64,000 bases of DNA from the NCBI RefSeq assembly GCF_000478605.2, contig NZ_ASHX02000001.1, positions 310,001-374,000 of the forward strand, in the 5' to 3' direction. The translations under genes and the position numbers were made by a program. Below are positions 8,638 to 16,514 of this stretch, one piece after another. Below the pieces are notes generated by a model. It did not search any database, was not told the DNA's origin, and saw only the letters and a list, made by a program, of their open reading frames with translations. Source of the stretch: Streptomyces thermolilacinus SPC6. GTDB lineage: Bacteria > Actinomycetota > Actinomycetes > Streptomycetales > Streptomycetaceae. Within the stretch, counting starts at the first letter, position 1, and the number at the start of each line of letters is the position of its first letter.

Positions 8638-9564
8638 ATGACCGTGCTGATCCTCACCTGCGAGGAGGACGTCACGGCGGATCTGGTCGTGGCCGAACTG
8701 GCCGCGCTCGGCACGCCGTTGGTCCGGCTCGACCCGGCCGACCTGCCGGGCCGGGCGGCGATGTCCGCCGAGTACGCGAGCGGCGACTTCGACGGGTACC
8801 TGTCGGTGGACGGCCGCATGGTCGCCGCCGCCGCGCTGCGCGGCGTGTGGGTCCGCCGCCCCGGCACGCCCGCCGCCCGCGCCGACGGGCCGTCCGACTG
8901 GCTGACCGCCGAGACCGGTCAGGCGCTGTACGGGATGCTGGCGTCCACCGACGCGCGCTGGATGAACCACCCGGCCGCCGCCGAGCGGGCCCGCCTCAAA
9001 CCGTGGCAGCTGCACGCCGCGCACGGCAGCGGCTTCGCCGTCCCGCCCACGGTCGTCACGACGTTCCCGCGCGTAGCCGAGCAGTTCGCGGCACGCCACG
9101 GCCGGGTCGTGGTGAAGACCCTGTCCGGGCCGCCCCGGGGCGAGCCCCGCGTGGTGCTGCCGACGGCGCTGGTCTCCCCGGACGCGGACTTCACCGCCGT
9201 CGCCGCAGCGCCGCCCCTGCTCCAGCGGTACGTCCCGAAGCGGGCGGACATCCGGCTGGCGGCGGTCGGGCGGCGGCTGTTCGCCGCGCGGAAGGCGTCC
9301 GCCGAGGGCCAGGTCGACGGGCGGTACGGCGAGACGGGGCACCGGTGGGAGCCGTCCGCCGTGCCGGAGCGCATCGAGCGGTCCGTCCGCGCCTACACGG
9401 ACGCGGCGGGCCTCGCGTACGCGGCGTTCGACTTCGCGGAGGACGCGGACGGCGTCTGGTGGTTCCTGGAGTGCAACCAGGGCGGGCAGTTCGGGTTCGT
9501 GGAGCTGGACACGGGCCAGCCGCTGGCCCGGGCCGTCGCCGAGTGGCTGACGGGCTGGGCGTGA
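8638..9564 (+). CDS. tgmB: ATP-grasp RiPP maturase (graspetide ligase)
   Basis: This 308-residue protein has the layout of SAV_5884-family ATP-grasp maturases: an N-terminal pre-ATP-grasp Rossmann-like domain (MTVLILTCEEDVTADLV, with the family-typical GVWVRRPG) and a C-terminal ATP-grasp fold (RVVVKTLSG for the ATP-binding lysine, LLQRYVPKRADIRLAAVG, AAFDFAEDADG, WFLECNQGGQ for the metal-binding Glu and Asn). These enzymes activate Asp/Glu side chains of the precursor as acyl phosphates and join them to Ser/Thr/Lys. The precursor gene upstream makes this function likely. The start is ATG 8638, 17 bp after the precursor stop. Confidence 0.88.
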   Translation: MTVLILTCEEDVTADLVVAELAALGTPLVRLDPADLPGRAAMSAEYASGDFDGYLSVDGRMVAAAALRGVWVRRPGTPAARADGPSDWLTAETGQALYGMLASTDARWMNHPAAAERARLKPWQLHAAHGSGFAVPPTVVTTFPRVAEQFAARHGRVVVKTLSGPPRGEPRVVLPTALVSPDADFTAVAAAPPLLQRYVPKRADIRLAAVGRRLFAARKASAEGQVDGRYGETGHRWEPSAVPERIERSVRAYTDAAGLAYAAFDFAEDADGVWWFLECNQGGQFGFVELDTGQPLARAVAEWLTGWA

Positions 9565-9690
9565 ACGGGGCGGGGTGAACGGGCGGGGCGCGGACCTGCG
9601 GGGCGTGCACGGGCGGAGGGTGAACGGGCGGAGGCCGCGTCCCGTAGGAGAGGACGCATTGGCCTTTCGTACGAAGGGGAGCGCGCCTCC

Positions 9691-11661
9691 GTGATCCTTG
9701 CCCGTGTCCTCTCCCGAGTCCGTGCCCGCGTCCGCGAACGCGCCGGCGGGCGCGTCCCTTCCCGCCCGCCCGTCCTTCCGCGGGCCCGGCCCGGACTCCG
9801 TGTCGACTACCCGCGCCGGGGACGGCGCGGCGCGGCGCGATTCCTGCCGTCCTGGCGACAGCTCCTCGCACTGGCGCTGCTGGGGCTGACGGGCGCGGCG
9901 GGGCTGCTGGGCTGGCTGTACGTCACCACGCCCATCCCGGACGTGAACGCCGGGGCGAGCTCGGAGGCGACCGTCTACTACTGGGCGGACGGCAGCCGGA
10001 TGGTGTCGGTCGGCCCGGTCAACCGGCAGAACGTACCCCTCTCGGACATCCCCGGGCCCCTCCGGGACGCGGTGATCGCCACTGAGAACGCCACCTTCTA
10101 CAGCGACCCGGGCTTCTCCGTGCGCGGCCTCGTGCGGGCGGTGGTGAACACGGCGCGGGGCGGCGAGCTGGAGGGCGGCTCCACGATCACCCAGCAGTAC
10201 GTGAAGAACACCTATCTGACGCAGGAGCGCACCCTGTCGCGGAAGCTGCGCGAACTGTGCCTCTCGGTGAAGCTGTCCCGGTCCCTGGCGAAGGACGAGA
10301 TCCTCCAGGGGTACCTGAACACGAGCTGGTTCGGGCGCGACGCGTACGGGGTGCAGGCGGCGGCGGTCGCCTACTACGGCACCGACGCGCGGAACCTGGA
10401 CCCGTCGCAGGGCGCCCTGCTGGCCGCGCTGCTGAAGGGCGGCGACTTCTACGACCCGGAGCTGAGCGCGGAGCACCGCCGCCGGGCCGAGGCGCGGTGG
10501 CGGTACGTGCTGGACCGGCAGGTGGAACTGGGCTTCATGACGCGGGCGCAGCGGGCGGCGTACGCGGACTTCCCGGAGCCCCGCTCCCGTTCGGTGGCGA
10601 GCGGTCTCGCGGGCCAGACCGGCTATCTGGTGGACGCGGCCAACAAGGACCTGCGCAACAGGACCGGACTGACGGCCGAGGAGCTGGGGCGCGGCGGCTA
10701 CCGCGTCCGTACGACGTTCGAGCGGGCGGCGGTGGACCGGCTGCGGCGCGCGGTGGAGGGCGTGGCGGCGCGGGCCGGGGCCTCCACCGGCGGGGACGGT
10801 GGCCCAGGTGGTGCGGGCGCCGGGGCTGGTGGGCCGAGCGGCTCCGGCGGGGAGACGCAGTTCGGGGCGGCTTCGGTGCGGCCGGGCGACGGGGCGGTGC
10901 TGGCGCTGTACGGCGGGCCCGACGCGACCCGCCACTTCACCAGCAACGCCGACACGGCGGGCGTGCCGGCCGGGTCGGCGTTCACGCCGTTCGTGATGGC
11001 GGCGGCGCTGCGGCAGGGCGTCAGGGGCCACGACGGCACGGACGGCGCGCAGGCCCTGCGCCGCGCGCTGGTGCGAGCGGACGCTGATGTGTTCCTCGGG
11101 CTCGGCGAGGCGGTCGGCCTCGACCGGGTGCGGGACGTGGCGGTCGGCGCGGGGCTGCTGCCGGGCAGCATGGCCGCGCTGGAGCCGCCGTTCGCGCTCG
11201 GCACGTCCACGCCGAGCGCGATCCGGATGGCGGGGGCGTACGGCACGTTCGCCACGGGCGGGCTGCGGGCGGAGCCGTACTCGGTGACGGCGGTGGCGTA
11301 CCGGGGCGCGCCGCTGGAGGGGCTGGAGCGGCCGGCGGCCCGGCAGGTGCTGGAGCCGGACGTGGCGCGGGAGGTCGCGCGGGGGCTGCGGGACGTGGCC
11401 GTGGACGCCGTGGACCCGGACACGCTCAGGGCGCTCGGCCCGGTGGCGGCGGCGCGTACGAGCGGCGCGGACCGGGCGGAGGCGGTGTGGTTCGTGGGCT
11501 ACGGCGAGGACCTCTCGACGGCCGTGACGGTGTTCCGGACCGGTCCGCGCGGTGCGGGCCTGCTGCCCCTCACCGAGCCGGACGCCGGTGAACTGCCGCT
11601 GCGGGCCTGGTCGGCGTACATGACGGCGAGCGCGGCCGGTGCGGCGGGCCGGACGTCGTAG
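9691..11661 (+). CDS. class A PBP-like transglycosylase with degenerate transpeptidase domain
   Basis: This 656-residue type II membrane protein has a basic N-terminus, one membrane helix (about 53-75, LLALALLGLTGAAGLLGWLYV) and a GT51 peptidoglycan glycosyltransferase domain with catalytic ENATFY (Glu132) and GGSTITQQ (162-169). The C-terminal region still has a transpeptidase scaffold, but the active-site motifs are lost: SxxK is AGSAFTPF (Ser429, Thr432 instead of Lys), SxN is not recognisable, and KTG is RTS (589-591). A Gly/Ala-rich insert (about 360-390) separates the domains. It should therefore polymerise glycan strands but not crosslink peptides. The start is GTG 9691 with AAGGGGAG upstream. 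Confidence 0.9.
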   Translation: MILARVLSRVRARVRERAGGRVPSRPPVLPRARPGLRVDYPRRGRRGAARFLPSWRQLLALALLGLTGAAGLLGWLYVTTPIPDVNAGASSEATVYYWADGSRMVSVGPVNRQNVPLSDIPGPLRDAVIATENATFYSDPGFSVRGLVRAVVNTARGGELEGGSTITQQYVKNTYLTQERTLSRKLRELCLSVKLSRSLAKDEILQGYLNTSWFGRDAYGVQAAAVAYYGTDARNLDPSQGALLAALLKGGDFYDPELSAEHRRRAEARWRYVLDRQVELGFMTRAQRAAYADFPEPRSRSVASGLAGQTGYLVDAANKDLRNRTGLTAEELGRGGYRVRTTFERAAVDRLRRAVEGVAARAGASTGGDGGPGGAGAGAGGPSGSGGETQFGAASVRPGDGAVLALYGGPDATRHFTSNADTAGVPAGSAFTPFVMAAALRQGVRGHDGTDGAQALRRALVRADADVFLGLGEAVGLDRVRDVAVGAGLLPGSMAALEPPFALGTSTPSAIRMAGAYGTFATGGLRAEPYSVTAVAYRGAPLEGLERPAARQVLEPDVAREVARGLRDVAVDAVDPDTLRALGPVAAARTSGADRAEAVWFVGYGEDLSTAVTVFRTGPRGAGLLPLTEPDAGELPLRAWSAYMTASAAGAAGRTS

Positions 11662-11784
11662 GGCCCGGCGCCTGGTGCGCGGGTGCGGCCGGGTACGGGG
11701 CGCACGAGCTACGGGACGCCGGGCGCGCGGGTGCGGTGTGGGGCGCCCCGCACGCCGTGGTGGTCGTCCACTCCTCGTGGTCCT

Positions 11785-11949
11785 CTACTCCTCGTAGTCC
11801 TCCGGCTTGATCCCCGCCTCCTCCATCGCCTCGCGCATGGAGCGGCCCGAGCCGCCGGGCTGCTGTTCCCGCTGGTCGCCGGCCTCGGTGGACTCGATGA
11901 CCTCGTCCGTGCTGGTGGTCTTCGGGCGGTTCTCCTCGGGGACGGTCAC
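11785..11949 (-). CDS. possible independently translated 54-residue acidic protein inside the kinase frame
   Basis: Within the kinase reading frame, codon 191 is GTG (11949) and is preceded by AGGAGG at 11962-11957 with a seven-base spacer, as strong a Shine-Dalgarno as any real start in this window. Translation from there gives a 54-residue, very acidic, Glu/Thr/Ser-rich peptide ending AMEEAGIKPEDYEE. Either this is a second gene whose upstream neighbour has lost its stop codon, or the locus makes both the fusion and a short form. I do not recognise the peptide. Confidence 0.35.
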   Translation of the reverse strand: MTVPEENRPKTTSTDEVIESTEAGDQREQQPGGSGRSMREAMEEAGIKPEDYEE

Positions 11950-12519
11950 GTCGGTCCCTCCTGCCTGCGTCGGGTCCTGTGCGTGGGTCGGCGGGTACCC
12001 GGGCCGCGCGGCGGGATGCCTCCCGGCGGGCACCAGCCGTTCCTCAGGGACCGGGCGTACGGTGAAGCCGCCCCGGCCGTCCATCCGGACCTCCAGCACC
12101 GCGTCGAACCCGTCGGCGCACGACGGTCTGCGCAGCCTGCCGAGCGTGGCGTAGAACCCCGCGTCCGGTACCCGTTCCCGGCCCTGACGTGCGGCGTTGC
12201 GGCGCAGCGAGCCCGCCACGTCGGGCGGGAACCAGTACGCGGTGGCCGTCGCGCCGTACGCCCTGGCCTCCGCCACGAGCGGGCCCCACTCCTCGGGTGA
12301 CGGGTTCGTGTTGTCCACCGCCACCGGGCGGCCCGCCGCCAGGGCCTCCGCCACGAGGGCGATCTGCCGCCGCTGCTTGTTCCGGGCGCCGCGCGGGAAC
12401 AGGCCCTTGCTCACCAGCTCGTACCGGTCGGCGAGGCGCTGCCGGTAGAACGTGGACTTGCCCGCCGCCTGGATCCCCACCAGGACCGCCACGTCGCAGG
12501 TCGCCTGCTGTTCCGGCAT
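11785..12519 (-). CDS. P-loop (polynucleotide-kinase-like) ATPase with acidic C-terminal tail
   Basis: This 244-residue protein starts with a Walker A motif, GIQAAGKST (15-23), followed by the features of small AAA kinases related to the T4 polynucleotide kinase 5'-kinase domain: KGLFPRGARNKQRR, then DNTNP (about 69-73), a motif that often binds the phosphate acceptor. The substrate is unknown. The kinase domain ends near residue 150; a low-complexity linker leads to an acidic tail, VTVPEENRPKTTSTDEV to KPEDYEE. That tail begins at an internal GTG with an excellent ribosome binding site (see the nested entry). The start ATG lies only about 14 bp from the neighbouring gene-free gap. Confidence 0.8.
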   Translation of the reverse strand: MPEQQATCDVAVLVGIQAAGKSTFYRQRLADRYELVSKGLFPRGARNKQRRQIALVAEALAAGRPVAVDNTNPSPEEWGPLVAEARAYGATATAYWFPPDVAGSLRRNAARQGRERVPDAGFYATLGRLRRPSCADGFDAVLEVRMDGRGGFTVRPVPEERLVPAGRHPAARPGYPPTHAQDPTQAGGTDVTVPEENRPKTTSTDEVIESTEAGDQREQQPGGSGRSMREAMEEAGIKPEDYEE

Positions 12520-12576
12520 CGATGGCCTCCTCGGAACGGTCAGCGGTGATCGGTCGGCGGCCGTTGGGCCCGGGGG

Positions 12577-13533
12577 TCAGGCGAGGGCGGTGCCGCGCGC
12601 CACCAGCATGGCGACGTCCAGGCCCGCCACGGCGATCGCGGCCGTGAAGGGCGCGCGGGGGCGGCGCCGTCCCAGTACGGTACCCGCCGCGGCCGTCAGC
12701 GCGGCGACCGTCAGAGCGGCCGCGCCCGCCACGTCGGGGCGGGCGACGGCCAGGACGGCCGAGGCCAGGACCAGCGGCACCGGGGTGAGGAGCCTCGTAC
12801 GGTGCGGGCCCAGTCGCTGCGGCCAGCCCCGTACGCCCGTGGCGCGGTCGTCCGCGATGTCCGGCAGGACGTTGCCGAGGTGCGCGCCCACGCCGAGCAG
12901 CGCCCCGGCCGCCGGGAGCCACCAGGGGGGCGCCGGGCCGCCCGGCAGGCCCAGGACGACGAACGCGGGCAGGGCGGCGAAGCCGACGGCGTACGGCAGC
13001 CAGGACAACGCCGTCCCCTTCACGCCGAGGTCGTACGCCCAGGCGGCGCCGACCGCGACGAGGTGCACCGCACCGGCGAGAGCGCCGCACGCGAGGGACA
13101 GCGGGACGCACAGCGCGAGCGCGGCCAGGCTCGCGGACCGTACCGCCCGCTCGGTGACGAGGCCCGCGACGACAGGCTTGTCGGTGCGGCGGGCGGCGCG
13201 GTCGCGGCGGGCGTCCACCGCGTCGTTGCACCAGCCGACCGACAGCTGCCCCGTCAGCACCGCCGCCGCGACCAGCAGGCAGCCCGTCCGGTCCTGCCCG
13301 GCGGACGCGGCGAGGACGGTGGTGAGGAGGGTGACGGCCGCCGTCGGGACGGGGTGGCAGGCCCTGACGAGGCCGAGGAGCGGGCGGCACGGCGTTGGGC
13401 CGGGCAGGCCGGGCACGGGGCCCTGCGGGACGGCCGCGCGTCCCGGCGGGACGGGCGGGGGCTGGCCGACCGTGCCTGGCGGGGCTGCCGGGGCGGGCGC
13501 GGGCGGGGCGGTCGTGGGGTCCGGGGCATCCAC
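12577..13533 (-). CDS. UbiA-family prenyltransferase (membrane)
   Basis: This is a 318-residue polytopic membrane protein with the two Asp-rich diphosphate-binding motifs of UbiA enzymes: NDAVDARRDRAARRTDKP (NxxxDxxxD type) and NVLPDIADDRATG. Seven to nine membrane helices are apparent. The first 50 residues are Pro/Ala-rich and probably disordered. UbiA enzymes transfer a prenyl chain from its diphosphate to an aromatic acceptor. It is transcribed divergently from the type III PKS, 96 bp apart, so a PKS-derived phenol or quinone is a reasonable acceptor, by inference. The GTG 13533 start has no clear ribosome binding site and could be off by some codons. Confidence 0.85.
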   Translation of the reverse strand: MDAPDPTTAPPAPAPAAPPGTVGQPPPVPPGRAAVPQGPVPGLPGPTPCRPLLGLVRACHPVPTAAVTLLTTVLAASAGQDRTGCLLVAAAVLTGQLSVGWCNDAVDARRDRAARRTDKPVVAGLVTERAVRSASLAALALCVPLSLACGALAGAVHLVAVGAAWAYDLGVKGTALSWLPYAVGFAALPAFVVLGLPGGPAPPWWLPAAGALLGVGAHLGNVLPDIADDRATGVRGWPQRLGPHRTRLLTPVPLVLASAVLAVARPDVAGAAALTVAALTAAAGTVLGRRRPRAPFTAAIAVAGLDVAMLVARGTALA

Positions 13534-13629
13534 CCGGTGATCGTAGGGCGCCCAACGGGGGATCCACCGGTACGGCGCGGCGGCGCGGGGGGAGGGATGA
13601 CCGCACGTCGTCTTGACCGTGGAGCTCCG

Positions 13630-14754
13630 ATGACCCGGATCGCCGCCGTGCACGGGGTCCTCGCCCCGTACCGGCACCGTCAGCGTGACCTCACCGACAT
13701 GGTGGCCCGCGCGTGCCTGCCCGCCGGTGCGGACCGGCGCGCCCTGGACCGGCTGCACGCGGGCGCGCTCGTGGACACCCGCCACACGGCGCTGCCCCTC
13801 CACCGGTACGTCGAGCCCGCGGACTTCGGCACGGTCAACGACGCGTACATCGCCGCCGCCGTGGACCTCGGCACGGAGGCGGTCGCCGGGGCGCTGGGTG
13901 AGGCGGGCCTGTCGGCGCGGGACGTGGACCTGGTGCTGTTCACGTCGGTGACCGGCATCGCCGCGCCGTCCGTGGACGCCCGGGTGGCGGGGCGGCTGGG
14001 GATGCGGCCGGACGTGCGGCGGCTGCCGCTGTTCGGGCTGGGGTGCGTGGCGGGCGCGGCCGGGCTGGGGCGGCTCCACGACTATCTGGCGGGGTGGCCC
14101 GACCAGGTGGCGGTGCTGCTGTCGGTGGAGCTGTGCTCGCTGACGTTCCAGCGGTCCGACGCGTCGCCCGCGAACCTGGTGGCGACGGCGCTGTTCGGCG
14201 ACGGGGCCGCCGCGGTGGTGGCCTGCGGGACGCGCCGGGCCATGGGCGCGGCCGGGCCGAGCGAGGGTGCCGGGTCAGCGGCGGCGGCCGGGCGGGCGGG
14301 TGCGGCGCAGGGCGCCGGGCCGGTGGTGGTGGCGAGCCGCAGCCGCCTCTACCCCGGCACGGAGCGGCTGCTCGGCTGGGACGTCACCGCGTCCGGGTTC
14401 CGCGTCGTCCTGGACCCTGCCGTGCCCGACGTCGTGCGCAAGCACCTCGCGGCGGACGTGGACGGCTTCCTCGCCGAGTACGGGCTGGCGAGGCGGGACG
14501 TGACGCGGTGGGTCGCCCACCCGGGGGGCCCGAAGGTGCTGGACGCGGTCGCGGAGGCGCTCGACCTGCCGGACGGCGCGCTCGACGTGAGCCGCCGGTC
14601 ACTGGCGTCGGCCGGGAACCTGTCGTCCGCGTCGGTGCTGCACGTCCTGCGGGACACCCTCGCCGCCGACCCCGCGCCCCCCGCGGGGACCCCGGGCCTG
14701 CTGCTCGCCATGGGCCCGGGCTTCTGCACCGAACTGGTCTTGCTGCGCTGGTAG
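13630..14754 (+). CDS. type III polyketide synthase (alkylresorcinol/SrsA-like)
   Basis: This 374-residue chalcone synthase-fold enzyme has a full catalytic triad: Cys139 (FGLGCVAGAAG), His297 (WVAHPGGPKV) and Asn330 (SAGNLSSAS); His and Asn are 33 residues apart as in plant chalcone synthase. It condenses a starter acyl-CoA with malonyl-CoA units. The following methyltransferase and flavoprotein genes reproduce the srsA-srsB-srsC order of the phenolic-lipid operon of S. griseus, so an alkylresorcinol or alkylpyrone product is likeliest; a THN synthase (RppA) is less likely. An unusual Ala/Gly-rich insert (about residues 205-235) lies in a surface loop. The ATG start follows GTGGAGCTCCG; a longer in-frame start at ATG 13597 is possible. 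Confidence 0.92.
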   Translation: MTRIAAVHGVLAPYRHRQRDLTDMVARACLPAGADRRALDRLHAGALVDTRHTALPLHRYVEPADFGTVNDAYIAAAVDLGTEAVAGALGEAGLSARDVDLVLFTSVTGIAAPSVDARVAGRLGMRPDVRRLPLFGLGCVAGAAGLGRLHDYLAGWPDQVAVLLSVELCSLTFQRSDASPANLVATALFGDGAAAVVACGTRRAMGAAGPSEGAGSAAAAGRAGAAQGAGPVVVASRSRLYPGTERLLGWDVTASGFRVVLDPAVPDVVRKHLAADVDGFLAEYGLARRDVTRWVAHPGGPKVLDAVAEALDLPDGALDVSRRSLASAGNLSSASVLHVLRDTLAADPAPPAGTPGLLLAMGPGFCTELVLLRW

Positions 14755-14766
14755 GAACGGAGAGAC

Positions 14767-15312
14767 GTGAACGCGTACGCCCTGCTGGTCCTCGCGGTCG
14801 CCGTGGAGCGCGGCGCCGAACTCGTCGTGGCCCGGCGCAACGCGCGCTGGAGCCTGGCGCGCGGCGCCGCCGAGTCCGGGCGGCGGCACTATCCGGTGAT
14901 GGTGGCCCTCCACACCGGCCTCCTCGTCGGCTGCGTGGCCGAGGTGTGGCTGGCGGGACGGCCGTTCGACCCGCTGCTCGGCTGGACGATGCTGGCCCTG
15001 GTCGTCGCGGCGCAGGCGCTGCGCTGGTGGTGCGTGGTGACGCTGGGGCCGCGCTGGAACACGCGGGTGCTGGTGGTGCCGGGGCTGCCGCTGGTGGCGG
15101 GCGGGCCGTACCGGTGGCTGCGGCACCCGAACTACGTGGCGGTCGTGGTGGAGGGCCTCGCGCTGCCGCTCGTCCACGGGGCGTGGGTGACGGCCACCGT
15201 CTTCACGCTGGCCAACGCCGTGCTGCTGGCCGTGCGGGTGCGCTGCGAGGAGGCCGCGCTGCGCTGGGCGGCGCCCGGCACCGCCGCCTCGGCAGCCGAA
15301 GCGGTGCGGTGA
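14767..15312 (+). CDS. ICMT-like membrane methyltransferase (SrsB-like)
   Basis: This 181-residue membrane protein has about four hydrophobic helices and the C-terminal signature of isoprenylcysteine carboxyl methyltransferase/phospholipid methyltransferase families: GGPYRWLRHPNYVAVVVEG followed by RCEEAALR. These enzymes use S-adenosylmethionine on membrane-embedded substrates. It starts (GTG) 12 bp after the type III PKS stop with GGAGAG upstream, so it belongs to the same operon. In phenolic-lipid operons the matching enzyme O-methylates the alkylresorcinol ring, which is the role I infer. Confidence 0.88.
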   Translation: MNAYALLVLAVAVERGAELVVARRNARWSLARGAAESGRRHYPVMVALHTGLLVGCVAEVWLAGRPFDPLLGWTMLALVVAAQALRWWCVVTLGPRWNTRVLVVPGLPLVAGGPYRWLRHPNYVAVVVEGLALPLVHGAWVTATVFTLANAVLLAVRVRCEEAALRWAAPGTAASAAEAVR

Positions 15313-15393
15313 CCGGCATGCGGGCGGGCGGAGCGGGCACGGGCACGGGGCGGTGACCGGCATGCGGTCGCGCCGGGTGGGGGGCGGGGTGCC

Positions 15394-16410
15394 GTGATCG
15401 ACGTGCTGGTGGCGGGGGGCGGGCCCGCGGGTCTGGCGACGGCGATCCGGGCGGCGCTCGCCGGGATGGAGGCCGTCGTCGTGGAGCCGCGCCCGAACCC
15501 GGTGGACAAGGCGTGCGGGGAGGGCGTCATGCCGGGCGGGGTGCGGTCGCTGCGGGCGCTCGGCGTCGAACCGGCCGGGCACCCGCTGCACGGCATCCGG
15601 TACGTGGAGGGGCCGCGCCGCGCGCAGGCCGCGTTCCGGGACGGTACCGGTCTGGGGGTGCGCCGGACGGTGCTGAGCGCCGCGCTGGCCGCGCGGGCGG
15701 CGGATCTCGGCGTGCGGGTCGTGCCCGGCCGGGTGGGCGAGGTGCGGCAGGACCCGGACGGGGTGCGCGCGGCGGGACTGCGGGCGCGCTGGCTGGTCGC
15801 GGCGGACGGCCTCCACTCCCCCGTGCGCCGGGCGCTGGGCCTGGACCTGCCGGGCCGGGGGCCGCGCCGGTACGGGCTGCGGCGGCACTACCGCGTACCG
15901 CCGTGGTCGGACTTCGTGGAGGTGCACTGGTCGCGGGAGGGCGAGGCGTATGTGACCCCGGTCGCGGAGAACCTGGTGGGGGTGGCGGTGCTGACCACGG
16001 CGCGGCGCCCGTACGACGCGTGGCCGGGCCGATTCCCGGAGCTGGCCGCGCGGCTGGGCGGCGCGGCCGGGACGGGGGACGTGCGCGGCGCGGGCCCGAT
16101 GCGGCAGCGGGTGCGGGGCCGGGTCGCCGGACGGGTCCTCCTGGTGGGCGACGCGGCCGGGTACGTGGACGCCCTGACCGGTGAGGGTGTCGCCCTGGCG
16201 CTGGCGTCGGCGGACGCGGCGGTGCGCTGCCTGCGCGCGGGCCGCCCGGAGGCGTACGAGGCGGCATGGCGGCGCCTGTCCCTGCGGCACCGGCTGCTGA
16301 CCGGCGCGCTGGTGCGGGTCGGCTCCCGGCGGGCTGCGGGGCGGCTGATCGTCCCGGCGGCGTCCCGCCTCCCCGGGGTCTTCGCGGCGGCCGTGCACGC
16401 GTTGCAGTGA
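15394..16410 (+). CDS. FAD-dependent monooxygenase/reductase (SrsC-like)
   Basis: This 338-residue flavoprotein has an N-terminal FAD dinucleotide-binding motif, VLVAGGGPAGLATAIRAA, then DKACGEGVMPGG, the conserved region of the geranylgeranyl reductase/squalene epoxidase-like branch, and the second FAD motif GRVLLVGDAAGYVDALTGEG (about 245-265). In the S. griseus srs operon the third gene encodes a flavoprotein hydroxylase that oxidises the resorcinol ring to a quinone; the gene order here suggests the same. The start is GTG 15394 with GGGGCGGGGT upstream, 81 bp after the methyltransferase. Confidence 0.87.
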   Translation: MIDVLVAGGGPAGLATAIRAALAGMEAVVVEPRPNPVDKACGEGVMPGGVRSLRALGVEPAGHPLHGIRYVEGPRRAQAAFRDGTGLGVRRTVLSAALAARAADLGVRVVPGRVGEVRQDPDGVRAAGLRARWLVAADGLHSPVRRALGLDLPGRGPRRYGLRRHYRVPPWSDFVEVHWSREGEAYVTPVAENLVGVAVLTTARRPYDAWPGRFPELAARLGGAAGTGDVRGAGPMRQRVRGRVAGRVLLVGDAAGYVDALTGEGVALALASADAAVRCLRAGRPEAYEAAWRRLSLRHRLLTGALVRVGSRRAAGRLIVPAASRLPGVFAAAVHALQ

Positions 16411-16514
16411 GGCGGCGGGGCGGCGCTGAGCGCTCGCGGCGCGCGGGAGTGGGGTCGGCTTCGGCGGGTACTCCGTCGGGCGTTCCCACCTGTCGAGGGA
16501 CGACGGAGGTCGCC

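Noticed and set aside
11785..11949. Acidic peptide as a Pup-like (ubiquitin-like) protein
   Set aside because: It has Glu-rich composition but lacks the C-terminal Gly-Gly-Gln/Glu of Pup and no proteasome genes are near.
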